Assembly: GCA_021298835.1 (NCBI GenBank) | Contig: JAJTHG010000015.1 | Span: 1 to 64,000, forward strand | Length of the DNA: 64,000 nt | Reading direction: 5' to 3' | Origin: Gemmatimonadota bacterium | Lineage (GTDB): Bacteria > Gemmatimonadota > Gemmatimonadetes > Gemmatimonadales > Gemmatimonadaceae | In this document: in pieces, positions 16,039 to 24,009 of the stretch | Position numbering within the stretch: the first letter of the stretch is position 1 | How the letters are laid out: each line of letters starts with the position of its first letter | The notes under the pieces: model-generated | The model's database searches: none | Told to the model about the DNA's origin: nothing | What the model saw: the letters and a program-made list of their open reading frames with translations, nothing else | Position numbers and translations under genes: made by a program

Positions 16039-16073
16039 GGTGGCGCGGGCGTAGCAGCCCCGCGCCACCCTTT
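16039..16073 (+). terminator. Rho-independent-type terminator hairpin
   Basis: GGTGGCGCGGG (16039-16049) pairs perfectly with CCCGCGCCACC (16059-16069) across a 9-base loop and is followed by CTTT. The 11-bp all-matched stem is unusually strong even for this GC content, though the T tract is short. A smaller hairpin, CGGCAC/GTGCCG, lies upstream at 15926-15944. Together they probably end transcription of the NTF2-like gene before the AstE-like gene at 16151. Confidence 0.6.
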
Positions 16074-16150
16074 GCGCGTCGAAGCAGCACCCGAGACATT
16101 GCGCGGGTCCGGCCAGACCCGTCGGCCGCCCCCGAGCCCCCGCCCCCCCG

Positions 16151-17260
16151 ATGCGCCGTCTCCTCCCCCGCCCCGCCGCCTGCCTCGCGGCGCTCGCGCT
16201 CCCCGCGCTCCTCGCCGCCCAGCGTCCCGGCGCCGGCGCAGCCCCCGGCGGGAGACCGCAGCCCCCCTTCGGCCCCGCCGTCGGCCCGCTCGACCCCGCC
16301 CCGGGCTCGGCCGCCTCGGGCTACCTCGAGGTCCCGGCCCGCGGCGACAGCGCGACGCGCGTCCCCGTCACCGTCATCCGCGGCACCACCCCGGGGCCGA
16401 CGCTCGCGCTCGTCGCGGGCACGCACGGAGCCGAAGTCGCGCCGATCGTCGCGCTGCAGCGCCTTCGCCCGATGGTCGCCCCCGCGCAGCTGCGCGGCAC
16501 GCTGGTCCTGGTGCACGTCGCGAACCTGCCGAGCTATCTGCACCGCACCGTCTATCGCGGCCCGTGGGACCAGAAGAACCTCAACCGCGTCTATCCCGGC
16601 CGCGACGACGGCACCGTCTCCGAGCGCATCGCCGCCGTCATCACGCGCGAGGTGATCGACAAGTGCGACTACCTCGTGGACATGCACGCCGGCGACGGCA
16701 ACGAGTCGCTGCGTCCCTACACGTACTGGAGCAAGCTCGGACTCGACGCGCGCGTGGACTCGCTCGCGCTCGAGATGGCGCTCGCGTGGGGCCACGACCA
16801 CATCGTGATCGATCCCGACCGGCCGAAGGACCGCGCGGCGTCGCTCTACGTGCAGAACACCGCGCAGGTGCGCGGCAAGCCGGCGATCACCACCGAGACC
16901 GGGTGGCTCGGCGTCCCTGACCCCGAGATGGTCGCGCGCAACGTGGACGGCGCGATGCGCCTGCTGCGTGCGCTGGGGATGCTCCCGGGACCGGTCGAGA
17001 AGGTGCGACGGCCGGTGTGGATCGACCGGACGCAGGTCGTGGCCTCGCCGGCGACGGGAGCGTGGGAGCCGGCGGTGTCGCGCAGCGAGTACGTCGCCGA
17101 GGGGACGGTACTCGGGCGGGTGCGCGACCTCTTCGGGAACGTCGTGGCGGAGGTGTCGGCGCCGTTCGCGGGCGTCGTGCTGTACGTGATCGGCTCGCCG
17201 GCGATGAGCGTGGGCGAGCCGGTGGCGTTCATCGGGCGGGTGGGAACGGGGCCGCGGTAG
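16151..17260 (+). CDS. Exported AstE/AspA-family deacylase
   Basis: A 369-residue protein of the succinylglutamate desuccinylase/aspartoacylase (M14-like) family with an N-terminal signal peptide (MRRLLPRPAACLAALALPAL). Zinc ligands are visible in LVAGTHGAEVAP (His and Glu) and later LVDMHAGDGNE (His). Substrate-binding residues are in NLNRVYPG, and a catalytic Glu is likely in ITTETGWLG. The C-terminal part (about 290-369) is the usual beta barrel-like cap. It probably removes an acyl group from an amino acid in the periplasm. The next gene, an MFS carrier 53 bases downstream on the same strand, could take up the product. Confidence 0.85.
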   Translation: MRRLLPRPAACLAALALPALLAAQRPGAGAAPGGRPQPPFGPAVGPLDPAPGSAASGYLEVPARGDSATRVPVTVIRGTTPGPTLALVAGTHGAEVAPIVALQRLRPMVAPAQLRGTLVLVHVANLPSYLHRTVYRGPWDQKNLNRVYPGRDDGTVSERIAAVITREVIDKCDYLVDMHAGDGNESLRPYTYWSKLGLDARVDSLALEMALAWGHDHIVIDPDRPKDRAASLYVQNTAQVRGKPAITTETGWLGVPDPEMVARNVDGAMRLLRALGMLPGPVEKVRRPVWIDRTQVVASPATGAWEPAVSRSEYVAEGTVLGRVRDLFGNVVAEVSAPFAGVVLYVIGSPAMSVGEPVAFIGRVGTGPR

Positions 17261-17313
17261 GCGGTGGCCGACTCACCCTCGCCGCATCCGGTCCGGCGCG
17301 ACACCGCCGCGCG

Positions 17314-18516
17314 ATGACGCCCGCACGACGACAGGTCGCCCTGGTGACGGTCGCGGTGGTCCTCGGCATGGCGCCGTGGTTCAGCGCGACGGTCGTCGCG
17401 GGGGCGATGCGCGTCGAGTGGACGATGTCGGGGCCCACCACGCTGTGGCTCACCCTCGCGGTGCAGGCGGGCTTCGTCGTCGGCTCGCTCGTCAGCGCCG
17501 CCCTCCTGCTCAGCGACCGGTGGTCGGCCCACCGGCTCGCGGCGGGAAGCGCGCTCGCCGCTGCGGCGCTCACGGTCGGCCTCACCGCGCCCGGCGTCGG
17601 CCCGTCGACGGCGATCGTCCTGCGCGTCCTCACCGGCGCGGCGCTCGCCGGTGTCTATCCGCCGGCGATCAAGCTCGCGGCCGGCTGGACCACGGCGCGC
17701 CGAGGACTCGCGGTCGGCGCGCTCGTCGCCGGGACGTCGCTTGGCTCCGCCGTGCCGCACCTGCTGCGGCTGGCCGTCGCCCCCGACGACTGGCGCACCC
17801 TGCAGTGGGCGGCGGCGGCGTGCGCGATGGCATCGGCGGCGCTCTTCGCCGCCGCCGTGCGCCCGGGACCGCACCAGGCCCCCTCGGCCCCCTTTGATGC
17901 GCGGGCCCTGGGCCGCGTCCTCGCGAACCGGCCCGTGCGCCTCGCGACGGGGGGCTACCTCGGCCACATGTGGGAGCTGTACGCCATGTGGAGCTCGATC
18001 GGCCTCTTCTGGTCGGCGGTCGCCGATGCGCGGGGCTGGGGGCACCCGGCAGCGGCCCTGCTCGCCTTCTGCACCGTCGGTGCGGGAGCGGCCGGGTCGG
18101 TCGTAGCCGGCTTCTGGGCCGACCGCGTGGGGCGCGCGACCACGACGATCGTGGCGATGGCGGCAAGCGGCGCATGCAGTGTGGCGGTCGGCCCGGCGGT
18201 CGGGGCACCGGCAGGCGTCCTCGTCGCCGTGGCGCTCGTGTGGGGGGCGACGATCGTCGCCGACTCGGCGCAGTTCTCGGCGGCGGTGACCGAATGGTCG
18301 GAGCCCGCCTATGTGGGGACCGCGGTGACGCTGCAGACCGCACTGGGCTTCCTGCTGACGATGGTGACGATCGGTCTCGTGCCACGCTGGGTGGACGCGT
18401 GGGGCTGGCCGCGGGCGTACATGCCGCTGGCGATCGGGCCGGTGGTCGGGTCGTGGTGCATGATGCGGCTGCGTCGGTACGAGGCGCGGCGGGCGGGGAT
18501 CGGGAGGCGGGGGTAA
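17314..18516 (+). CDS. MFS transporter
   Basis: A 400-residue integral membrane protein with about 12 predicted transmembrane helices in two six-helix halves and a short basic loop between. Typical MFS loop residues are seen after helix 2 (LSDRWSAHRL) and in the equivalent loop of the second half (FWADRVGRATT). The frame extends to 17017, but ATG 17314 begins the first helix, so the longer version is unlikely. It follows the AstE-like gene closely and may carry its product. The substrate cannot be told from sequence. Confidence 0.85.
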   Translation: MTPARRQVALVTVAVVLGMAPWFSATVVAGAMRVEWTMSGPTTLWLTLAVQAGFVVGSLVSAALLLSDRWSAHRLAAGSALAAAALTVGLTAPGVGPSTAIVLRVLTGAALAGVYPPAIKLAAGWTTARRGLAVGALVAGTSLGSAVPHLLRLAVAPDDWRTLQWAAAACAMASAALFAAAVRPGPHQAPSAPFDARALGRVLANRPVRLATGGYLGHMWELYAMWSSIGLFWSAVADARGWGHPAAALLAFCTVGAGAAGSVVAGFWADRVGRATTTIVAMAASGACSVAVGPAVGAPAGVLVAVALVWGATIVADSAQFSAAVTEWSEPAYVGTAVTLQTALGFLLTMVTIGLVPRWVDAWGWPRAYMPLAIGPVVGSWCMMRLRRYEARRAGIGRRG

Positions 18517-18554
18517 GGGCCTCCGGAGCCATGACTCCCTGACCACGTCAGGGC

Positions 18555-18592
18555 TTGACTTCTAGCTGTACTAGTACGATTAGTACAGCGTG
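18555..18592 (+). promoter_or_regulatory. Promoter/operator of the GntR-ABC operon, probably leaderless
   Basis: TTGACT (18555-18560), a 17-base spacer and GATTAG (18578-18583) would start transcription at about 18590, exactly the GTG start codon, so the message may be leaderless. GCTGTACTA (18565-18573) and TAGTACAGC (18581-18589) form a perfect 9-bp inverted repeat with a 7-base centre, covering the spacer and -10. This is an ideal position for the YtrA-type GntR repressor encoded directly downstream. Confidence 0.7.
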
Positions 18593-18994
18593 CTCCCATT
18601 CCCATGCGACCTCCGACCCGGGGAGTCCCCGTACCGTCAGGTCACCTTCGCCGCCACTCGCGCGATCGTCGCCGGCCTCCTGCAACCGGGGACGCCGTTC
18701 CCGTCCGTGCGGGAGCTCTCGATGGCCCTCCGGATCAACCCGAACACGGCGCACAAGGTCGTGGCCGAACTGGTCCGAAGCGGGCTGCTGGAAGTGCGGC
18801 CAGGCGTCGGGACGGTCGTGGCGAGCGGGCGCTCCGCCACCGACGAGGAGCGGCGAGCGCTGTTGAGCACCCCGGTCGAGCAGCTCGTGGTGGAAGCGAG
18901 ACGCCTCGGTCTGTCGCTGGGCGACGTGCAGGCCGCGATCGCCTCCCAATGGAAGGCCATCGCGCCGGACACCCCCAACACTGAACCCCGATGA
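18590..18994 (+). CDS. GntR-family regulator, YtrA subfamily
   Basis: A 134-residue regulator with the GntR winged helix at about residues 10-78: YRQVTFAATRAIVAGLLQPG, then FPSVRELSMALRINPNTAHK and LEVRPGVGTVV. Only a short helical C-terminal part follows, as in the YtrA subfamily that controls ABC transporter operons. GTG 18590 is the start; no Shine-Dalgarno is present, consistent with a leaderless transcript. It overlaps the ABC ATPase gene by 4 bases, so the three genes form one operon that it probably represses. Confidence 0.92.
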   Translation: MLPFPCDLRPGESPYRQVTFAATRAIVAGLLQPGTPFPSVRELSMALRINPNTAHKVVAELVRSGLLEVRPGVGTVVASGRSATDEERRALLSTPVEQLVVEARRLGLSLGDVQAAIASQWKAIAPDTPNTEPR

Positions 18995-19764
18995 ACCCGG
19001 ACCCCACCCCTGCCGTGGCGGTGCGCGGCCTCACTGTGCGATTCGGCCGCGTGCGCGCCCTCGACGACGTGACGTTGTCCGTCCCGACCGGGGCCTTCTT
19101 CGCCCTGCTCGGGCCGAATGGCGCCGGCAAATCGACCCTGCTCCGGTGCCTCGTCGGCGCCATACCCGTGGCCCCCGGCACGGTCTCGCTCCTCGGGCAC
19201 GACGTCGCCCGGCTTCCACTCTCGGTTCGGCAGCGCCTGTCGTACGTCGCAGAAGGCCAGCGACTGCCGCACGACCTGACGGTGCGCCACCTCGAGCGCT
19301 ACCTCGCGCCGCTGTATCCGTCCTGGGACGCGGCGGTGTCGGCGCGGTTGCTGGAGCGCTTCGGCGTGCCGAGCGCGCGCCGCACGGGCGCGATGTCGCG
19401 GGGGCAGCGCATGCTCGTCGCCCTGTGGAGCGCGCTGGCCGCGCGCCCGGCGCTGCTGCTCCTCGACGAACCCTTCACCGGCCTCGATGTCGCGGTGAAG
19501 GATCGGCTCGTGGACGGTCTGTTGGAGACGTTGGCCGAGGGCGGGCTCTCGGTGCTCGCCTGTACGCACGACGTGGCGGAGGTGGAGTTGCTCGCGGACT
19601 GGCTCGGGGTCCTCCGCGACGGGCGCGTGATGCACGCTGCGCCACTGGAGCGCCTGCGAGAGGAGGCTGCCGCGCGTCTCGGGGGATCGCCCGTGACGCT
19701 CAAGGCGCTGTACCTCGACCTCACCAAGGCGCCGTCCGGCGCCGAGACGCAGGGGGCGGCATGA
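18991..19764 (+). CDS. ABC transporter ATP-binding protein
   Basis: A 257-residue ABC ATPase. Walker A is GPNGAGKST (about residue 40), Walker B is ALLLLDEPFTGLD, and the switch His is in ACTHD. The signature motif reads MSRGQR instead of LSGGQ, a deviation seen in YtrB-type exporters. It is coupled by ATGA overlaps both to the GntR gene before it and to the membrane protein after it. The operon probably exports or extracts a compound sensed by the regulator; none is identifiable. Confidence 0.93.
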   Translation: MNPDPTPAVAVRGLTVRFGRVRALDDVTLSVPTGAFFALLGPNGAGKSTLLRCLVGAIPVAPGTVSLLGHDVARLPLSVRQRLSYVAEGQRLPHDLTVRHLERYLAPLYPSWDAAVSARLLERFGVPSARRTGAMSRGQRMLVALWSALAARPALLLLDEPFTGLDVAVKDRLVDGLLETLAEGGLSVLACTHDVAEVELLADWLGVLRDGRVMHAAPLERLREEAAARLGGSPVTLKALYLDLTKAPSGAETQGAA

Positions 19765-21389
19765 ACTGGCTCGCCGCGTTCGCGCACCAGGTGCGCTTCG
19801 ACGCCCGCCGTGCCCGGTGGTGGCTCATCGGCTCGGCCGTCGCCGTGCTGGCCGTCGCGCTCGTATCCTCGACCCCGTCGTTCACGCTTCCGCCGCTGGT
19901 CCCGTTTGACGCGCTCTCCTGGGTGGCGATCGTGCTCGGCGCTGCGATCGTGGTGCTGCAGGACACCCCGGCGCGCCCCGACGGATTCCTCGTCGGGAAG
20001 CCGGTCGCCGCGTCGGTGCGCTTCGCGAGTGCCTTGGCGCTCGCGCTCGCGGGATTGCTCGGCCCGGCGGCGGCGTGGGCGTGGCTTCGGCTGGTCACCT
20101 TCGACGTGCCGCTTGGTGCCGCGACGGCCGTCACGGCGGCAGCGGCGGGTCGCGCCACCCTCATGGTGCTGCCGGTGATGACGATGGCGGCCTTCGCCGA
20201 GAGCTTGGGCGGTCTGCTCGGACGCGGACTCGCCGTCCTCGTCGCGGCCGGATTTGCCTCGGCGTACCTGGCGTGGGACGGCCCGCCACTCTCGCAGGAG
20301 GCGTGGAGGGCCGGGACGGTCGCGACGTCGGCGATGCTCGCGGTGTGCCTCCTCTACGCGTACCGGCGACGCTGGCCGCGCGGCATCGGGTCGGCGCTGG
20401 CGATGCTCGCCACGCTCGGGCTCGTGACGATCTCGCTGCGGCGTCCGCGCGACGTCACCGCCGCCGACGCGGCGCCCGCCCCGCGCGGGCTGTCGCTGGT
20501 GATCGACAGCCTCGCGGTGGGCCTCGAGTCCAGGGACGCGACCGACCCGGTGAGCCGGCTCGGTGGCGTTCCCTTCCGCCTGTGGGTCCGCGTCGAGGGG
20601 GCGCCGCCGGGCGCGATCGTCGAGGTGGATGCCGTGCACCTGGCGCTCGAACGGGCGGATGGCACGACCGTGGTGCCGCGCCTGCTCGAGGCGAATGGGT
20701 TGTACGGCGGCGAGGTCGTCGGGGCGTTCCGCTGGAAGGGGATCGCGCCGCCCGCCATGGCGCGGACCTCGCTGACCGTCATCATGCGGGACACCGCCGC
20801 AGCGCTCGCTGTGCAGGACCACGTACTCGGCCGACCGGGCGGGCGTCTCGTCCGAGGAACGCTCTCGGCCAATCTGCGGGTGCTGCGGCCGCGCATCCTC
20901 ACGCGGCAATTCGGGGAACCGGGGCAGTGGCGAGCACCGGGAGAGCGCATCGCCGTCCGGCCGGCGGAGGACACCAGCGGCGCGAGCCTCGTGCTGGACC
21001 GCCGCGAGATCACGGGGTGGGTCGCACGACCGATCGCGACGCTGGACCTGGCATCGTTGCCGGATCAACCCGGGTTCGTTGACCTCGACAACACGTTCGC
21101 ATGGGCGGAGAGCGCCGACGGTCGCGAGGCCGTGTGGCTTACGTCCGTGGATCGGCGACGCGACGTCTCGCTGCTCCCGGGGCTGGATGTCCTGTTCCAA
21201 CGTCGCACGCTCACCCCGCACGCGAGCAGCGGTCTCGCCGCGCGCGATCCGTGGTTCACGGGGGCCCGGCTGCACGTGCGCCGGTGGGAACGCGGCGGCA
21301 CCATGCGGGTTACGGCCGACGTGTCGCGCATCGTGTCACGCATCGTGTCACGCATCGCGTCGCAGGCGCAGGAGACGACCTCGCGCTGA
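19761..21389 (+). CDS. ABC-type membrane protein with large extracytoplasmic domain
   Basis: A 542-residue protein. Residues 1-230 hold six or so transmembrane helices, as in an ABC-2-type permease subunit. From about 235 the rest is a hydrophilic, beta-rich domain, probably outside the membrane. The C terminus repeats SRIVSRIVSRIAS, encoded by a 12-bp near-perfect repeat at about 21325-21361. ATG 19761 overlaps the ATPase stop. The frame continues to 19146, but that part lies inside the ATPase gene. The second half is not recognisable. It ends 5 bases from the convergent fucosidase gene. Confidence 0.8.
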   Translation: MNWLAAFAHQVRFDARRARWWLIGSAVAVLAVALVSSTPSFTLPPLVPFDALSWVAIVLGAAIVVLQDTPARPDGFLVGKPVAASVRFASALALALAGLLGPAAAWAWLRLVTFDVPLGAATAVTAAAAGRATLMVLPVMTMAAFAESLGGLLGRGLAVLVAAGFASAYLAWDGPPLSQEAWRAGTVATSAMLAVCLLYAYRRRWPRGIGSALAMLATLGLVTISLRRPRDVTAADAAPAPRGLSLVIDSLAVGLESRDATDPVSRLGGVPFRLWVRVEGAPPGAIVEVDAVHLALERADGTTVVPRLLEANGLYGGEVVGAFRWKGIAPPAMARTSLTVIMRDTAAALAVQDHVLGRPGGRLVRGTLSANLRVLRPRILTRQFGEPGQWRAPGERIAVRPAEDTSGASLVLDRREITGWVARPIATLDLASLPDQPGFVDLDNTFAWAESADGREAVWLTSVDRRRDVSLLPGLDVLFQRRTLTPHASSGLAARDPWFTGARLHVRRWERGGTMRVTADVSRIVSRIVSRIASQAQETTSR

Positions 21390-21394
21390 CGCCT

Positions 21395-22768
21395 CTACGA
21401 TCCCACGCGCACCGGCGAGGCGAACGCTACCTCCACCACCGGCACCAGCAGGTCGGGCCCGCGCTCGGGCATGGTGAGCGCGATCCCGTCCGGCGTCCTC
21501 GCCCACGCGACCGGTGTCCCCTCGGCCCCGAGCACGCGCACCGAACGCGGCGCCTCGCGCACGCCGGGCAGCACCACCGGGCCACCCTCCCACGTCTCGA
21601 GGAACAGGTGCAGGGCGCGCTCGCGCCGCGTCACCCTGACCGGGGCGGCCCCTGCGGCGCGCGGCAGGGGGGCGGCGAACGGGCTCGCCACCGTGCCATG
21701 GATGGCGCGGCCGTTGGTGCGCAGCCAGGCCCCCATCCCGGCGAGGCCCTCGAGACTCGGCGGCGGGATGCGTCCGTCGCCGTCGGGCCCGACGTTGAGC
21801 AGGAGGTTCCCGCCCTTCGACGCGGTCTCGACGAGGAGCTTCACGAGCGTCGGCACCGACTTGAAGTCGGGGTCGTCCTTCGCGTAGCCCCAATTGCGGT
21901 TCATCGTCATGCACGTCTCCCAGTCCTGCCCGGGGAGGCCGCGCTCGGGGACGGTGAGCTCCGGGGTCACGTAGTCGCCGGCGCGCCGGTAGCCCGGCGG
22001 CGGGGCCGCCGGCGGGGCGACGTCAATGCGGTCGTTGATGATCACGCCCGGCATCAGCCGCCGGCAGTAGGCCTCGAGCTCGAGCGCGGCCGCGTGCGTC
22101 CACGTGGATTCCCACTGGCCGTCGAACCACAGCACGGCGACGTCGCCGTAGCGGGTGAGCAGTTCGTGCAGCTGCGCCTTCATGAAGGCCACGTAGCGCG
22201 CGAAGTCGGCACCGGTGGCGTCGCGCGATTCCCACTCGCGGCGGGGGAGGTAGTCGGGATGGTGCCAGTCCATGATGGAGTAGTACCAGCCCAGCTCGAG
22301 GCCGTGCGCACGGCAGGCGCGCGCGACCTCGGCGCAGACGTCGCGCCGGAGCGGGGTGTGCGCGGTCGTGTAGCGCGAGACGTCGCTGTGGAAGAGCGCG
22401 AACCCCTCGTGGTGCTTCGTGGTGAGGACCACGTAGCGCTGGCCGGCATCGCGGGCCGCACGCACCCACGCGTCCGCGTCGAGCGCAGCCGGAGCGAATG
22501 CGTCCGCCAGCCGCCTGTACTCGTCGTCGGGGATCCGCGCGTTGTGGCGCATCCATTCGTGCGACCCGGTGGGCGTGCCGTGCCATTCGCCGCCGGGGCC
22601 GGAGTAGAGCCCGAAGTGGATGAACATCCCGAAGCGCGCCTCGCGCCACCACGCCATGCGGTCGCCGCGGGGGCCTGGCGCGGCGACCGCCTCGGGCGCG
22701 GGATGCGCGCCGAGCGCCGCGGCGGCGGCGCCGCCGGCGCAGTGCAGCAGGAAGTCGCGGCGGTCCAT
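21395..22768 (-). CDS. Tat-exported GH29 alpha-L-fucosidase-type enzyme
   Basis: A 457-residue GH29-type glycosidase. MDRRDFLLHCAGGAAAAALG is a good twin-arginine signal. The catalytic barrel shows WWREARFGMFIHFGLYS, VLTTKHHEGFALFHS, GWYYSIMDWHHPDY and AVLWFDGQWE, whose Asp is in the nucleophile position; GGNLLLNVGPDGDG and a C-terminal beta domain follow. It is clearly different in sequence from the GH29 gene at 13576, so the two are old paralogues with perhaps different linkage preference. The frame reaches back to 23332, but the signal peptide sets ATG 22768. Confidence 0.92.
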   Translation of the reverse strand: MDRRDFLLHCAGGAAAAALGAHPAPEAVAAPGPRGDRMAWWREARFGMFIHFGLYSGPGGEWHGTPTGSHEWMRHNARIPDDEYRRLADAFAPAALDADAWVRAARDAGQRYVVLTTKHHEGFALFHSDVSRYTTAHTPLRRDVCAEVARACRAHGLELGWYYSIMDWHHPDYLPRREWESRDATGADFARYVAFMKAQLHELLTRYGDVAVLWFDGQWESTWTHAAALELEAYCRRLMPGVIINDRIDVAPPAAPPPGYRRAGDYVTPELTVPERGLPGQDWETCMTMNRNWGYAKDDPDFKSVPTLVKLLVETASKGGNLLLNVGPDGDGRIPPPSLEGLAGMGAWLRTNGRAIHGTVASPFAAPLPRAAGAAPVRVTRRERALHLFLETWEGGPVVLPGVREAPRSVRVLGAEGTPVAWARTPDGIALTMPERGPDLLVPVVEVAFASPVRVGS

Positions 22769-22814
22769 GGAGGGGGACGCTACCGGTGGCGCAGTGGGCG
22801 GGCAATCGCCGCGG

Positions 22815-22850
22815 CGCGGTCGCGGTCGCGGTCGCGGTCGCGGTCGCGGT
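22815..22850. repeat. Hexanucleotide repeat (CGCGGT)6
   Basis: Six exact copies of CGCGGT lie between the GH29 start and the stop of the upstream lipoprotein gene. No gene reads through it. Such arrays are prone to slippage; here it lies 47 bases upstream of the GH29 start codon and could affect the spacing of that gene's promoter region. Confidence 0.95.
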
Positions 22851-22895
22851 CGGCGCTCGCCGGCGCGCGACGCGCCGGCCCTGCGCGGTGCGCGA

Positions 22896-23855
22896 TCAGG
22901 GGGCGGGCCACGCGTAGTGCGCGCGCATGAACGTCGCGAGCGCGGCCGCGAGGAGGTCCGCGTAGCGCGCGCGATCCGCCGCCGTGGCGCGCAGGCCACT
23001 GGCGTGGTGCTCGATCTGGATCGCGTCCACCGGACCGCCGGCGCGCGAGCCGTGGCGCGAGGTGTTGTAGCCCCCGTTGAAGTACTCCTGGCCGACGAGG
23101 GGGGCGGGATCCTGGCGCGACGGGACGGCGGGGACGCCGGCGTCCGCCAGCAGGGTGCCGAGCGCCAGCGGTCCCCGCAGGAGCTCGGCACCGCGCGCCC
23201 CGGAGCGCGCGTCGGTGCCGAGCCGCGCGATGCTGCTCTGCGCGATGCCGGCACCCACCACGTCGTCCGCCGCGCGCAGGTCGGCGGCCCCGAGCAGGTA
23301 CCCGAGCTCGAGCCGCGCGACGGGGTGCGCATGGCCGTGGATATCGAGCAGCATCACCCGCGGATGCACACGCAGCGCCCGCGCCTTCGCGCTGTCGATC
23401 GCGTCGTGGAACCCCCGCCACACCGGCTCGAGCGGCGCGTACGACGCGGTGGCCTCCGGCAGGTCGCGGTTGCCGTCGAACTTCCGGCGGTGGAGCCGGT
23501 TGATCACCAGAAAGGGCCGCCGCCCGGTGCGCCGGACCACCGCTTCGACGATCTCGCGCGCGAGCTCCTGCGTGTTGCCGTCGTTGCCGGTCACGCAGCC
23601 GACGCAGGCGCGGTCGGGGAGCACGGCCGGGGCGAGCTCGCCCCCGTGGGGCGCCACGATCACCAGCGGCGCGTCGCCCGGCGCGGTCTCGATCCAGCCG
23701 GTGGTGTCCAGCGGCTGCGTGACCGGCGGCGGGTTCGTGCCGCCGCCCGGCGCGGGGGAGCCGGCCGGTCCGGTGCCCGGGCCGTCGCAGGCGAGCGTCG
23801 CGCCGAGGGCCGCGATCGCGGCGATGCGGCAGGGTGAAAGCGGGAGGCGCGGCAT
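22896..23855 (-). CDS. N-formylglutamate amidohydrolase-like lipoprotein
   Basis: A 319-residue protein with a lipoprotein signal (LGATLAC, Cys at about residue 23) and a Pro/Gly-rich linker. The domain carries the N-formylglutamate amidohydrolase pattern: IVAPHGGELAP, FLVINRLHRRKFDGNRD (Asn-Arg and Arg residues), LLDIHGHAHP and a late IQIEHHASG. These His/Glu residues would form the metal site. HutG-type enzymes are normally cytoplasmic, so a membrane-anchored, periplasm-facing version is notable. It shares orientation with the GH29 gene 127 bases downstream. Confidence 0.75.
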   Translation of the reverse strand: MPRLPLSPCRIAAIAALGATLACDGPGTGPAGSPAPGGGTNPPPVTQPLDTTGWIETAPGDAPLVIVAPHGGELAPAVLPDRACVGCVTGNDGNTQELAREIVEAVVRRTGRRPFLVINRLHRRKFDGNRDLPEATASYAPLEPVWRGFHDAIDSAKARALRVHPRVMLLDIHGHAHPVARLELGYLLGAADLRAADDVVGAGIAQSSIARLGTDARSGARGAELLRGPLALGTLLADAGVPAVPSRQDPAPLVGQEYFNGGYNTSRHGSRAGGPVDAIQIEHHASGLRATAADRARYADLLAAALATFMRAHYAWPAP

Positions 23856-24009
23856 GTCACAGGGTAACCGACTGACCGGACGCAGGCGGAATCGCCCGGC
23901 GGCCGCATGGGTGCCCGGCGGTCATGTCGCGCGCCAGCGCCTGCGTCCGAACGCCGCGCAGTCGCCACCACGAACGGCCGCAGGATGTGCGCCTGGCGTC
24001 GCCGTCGGC

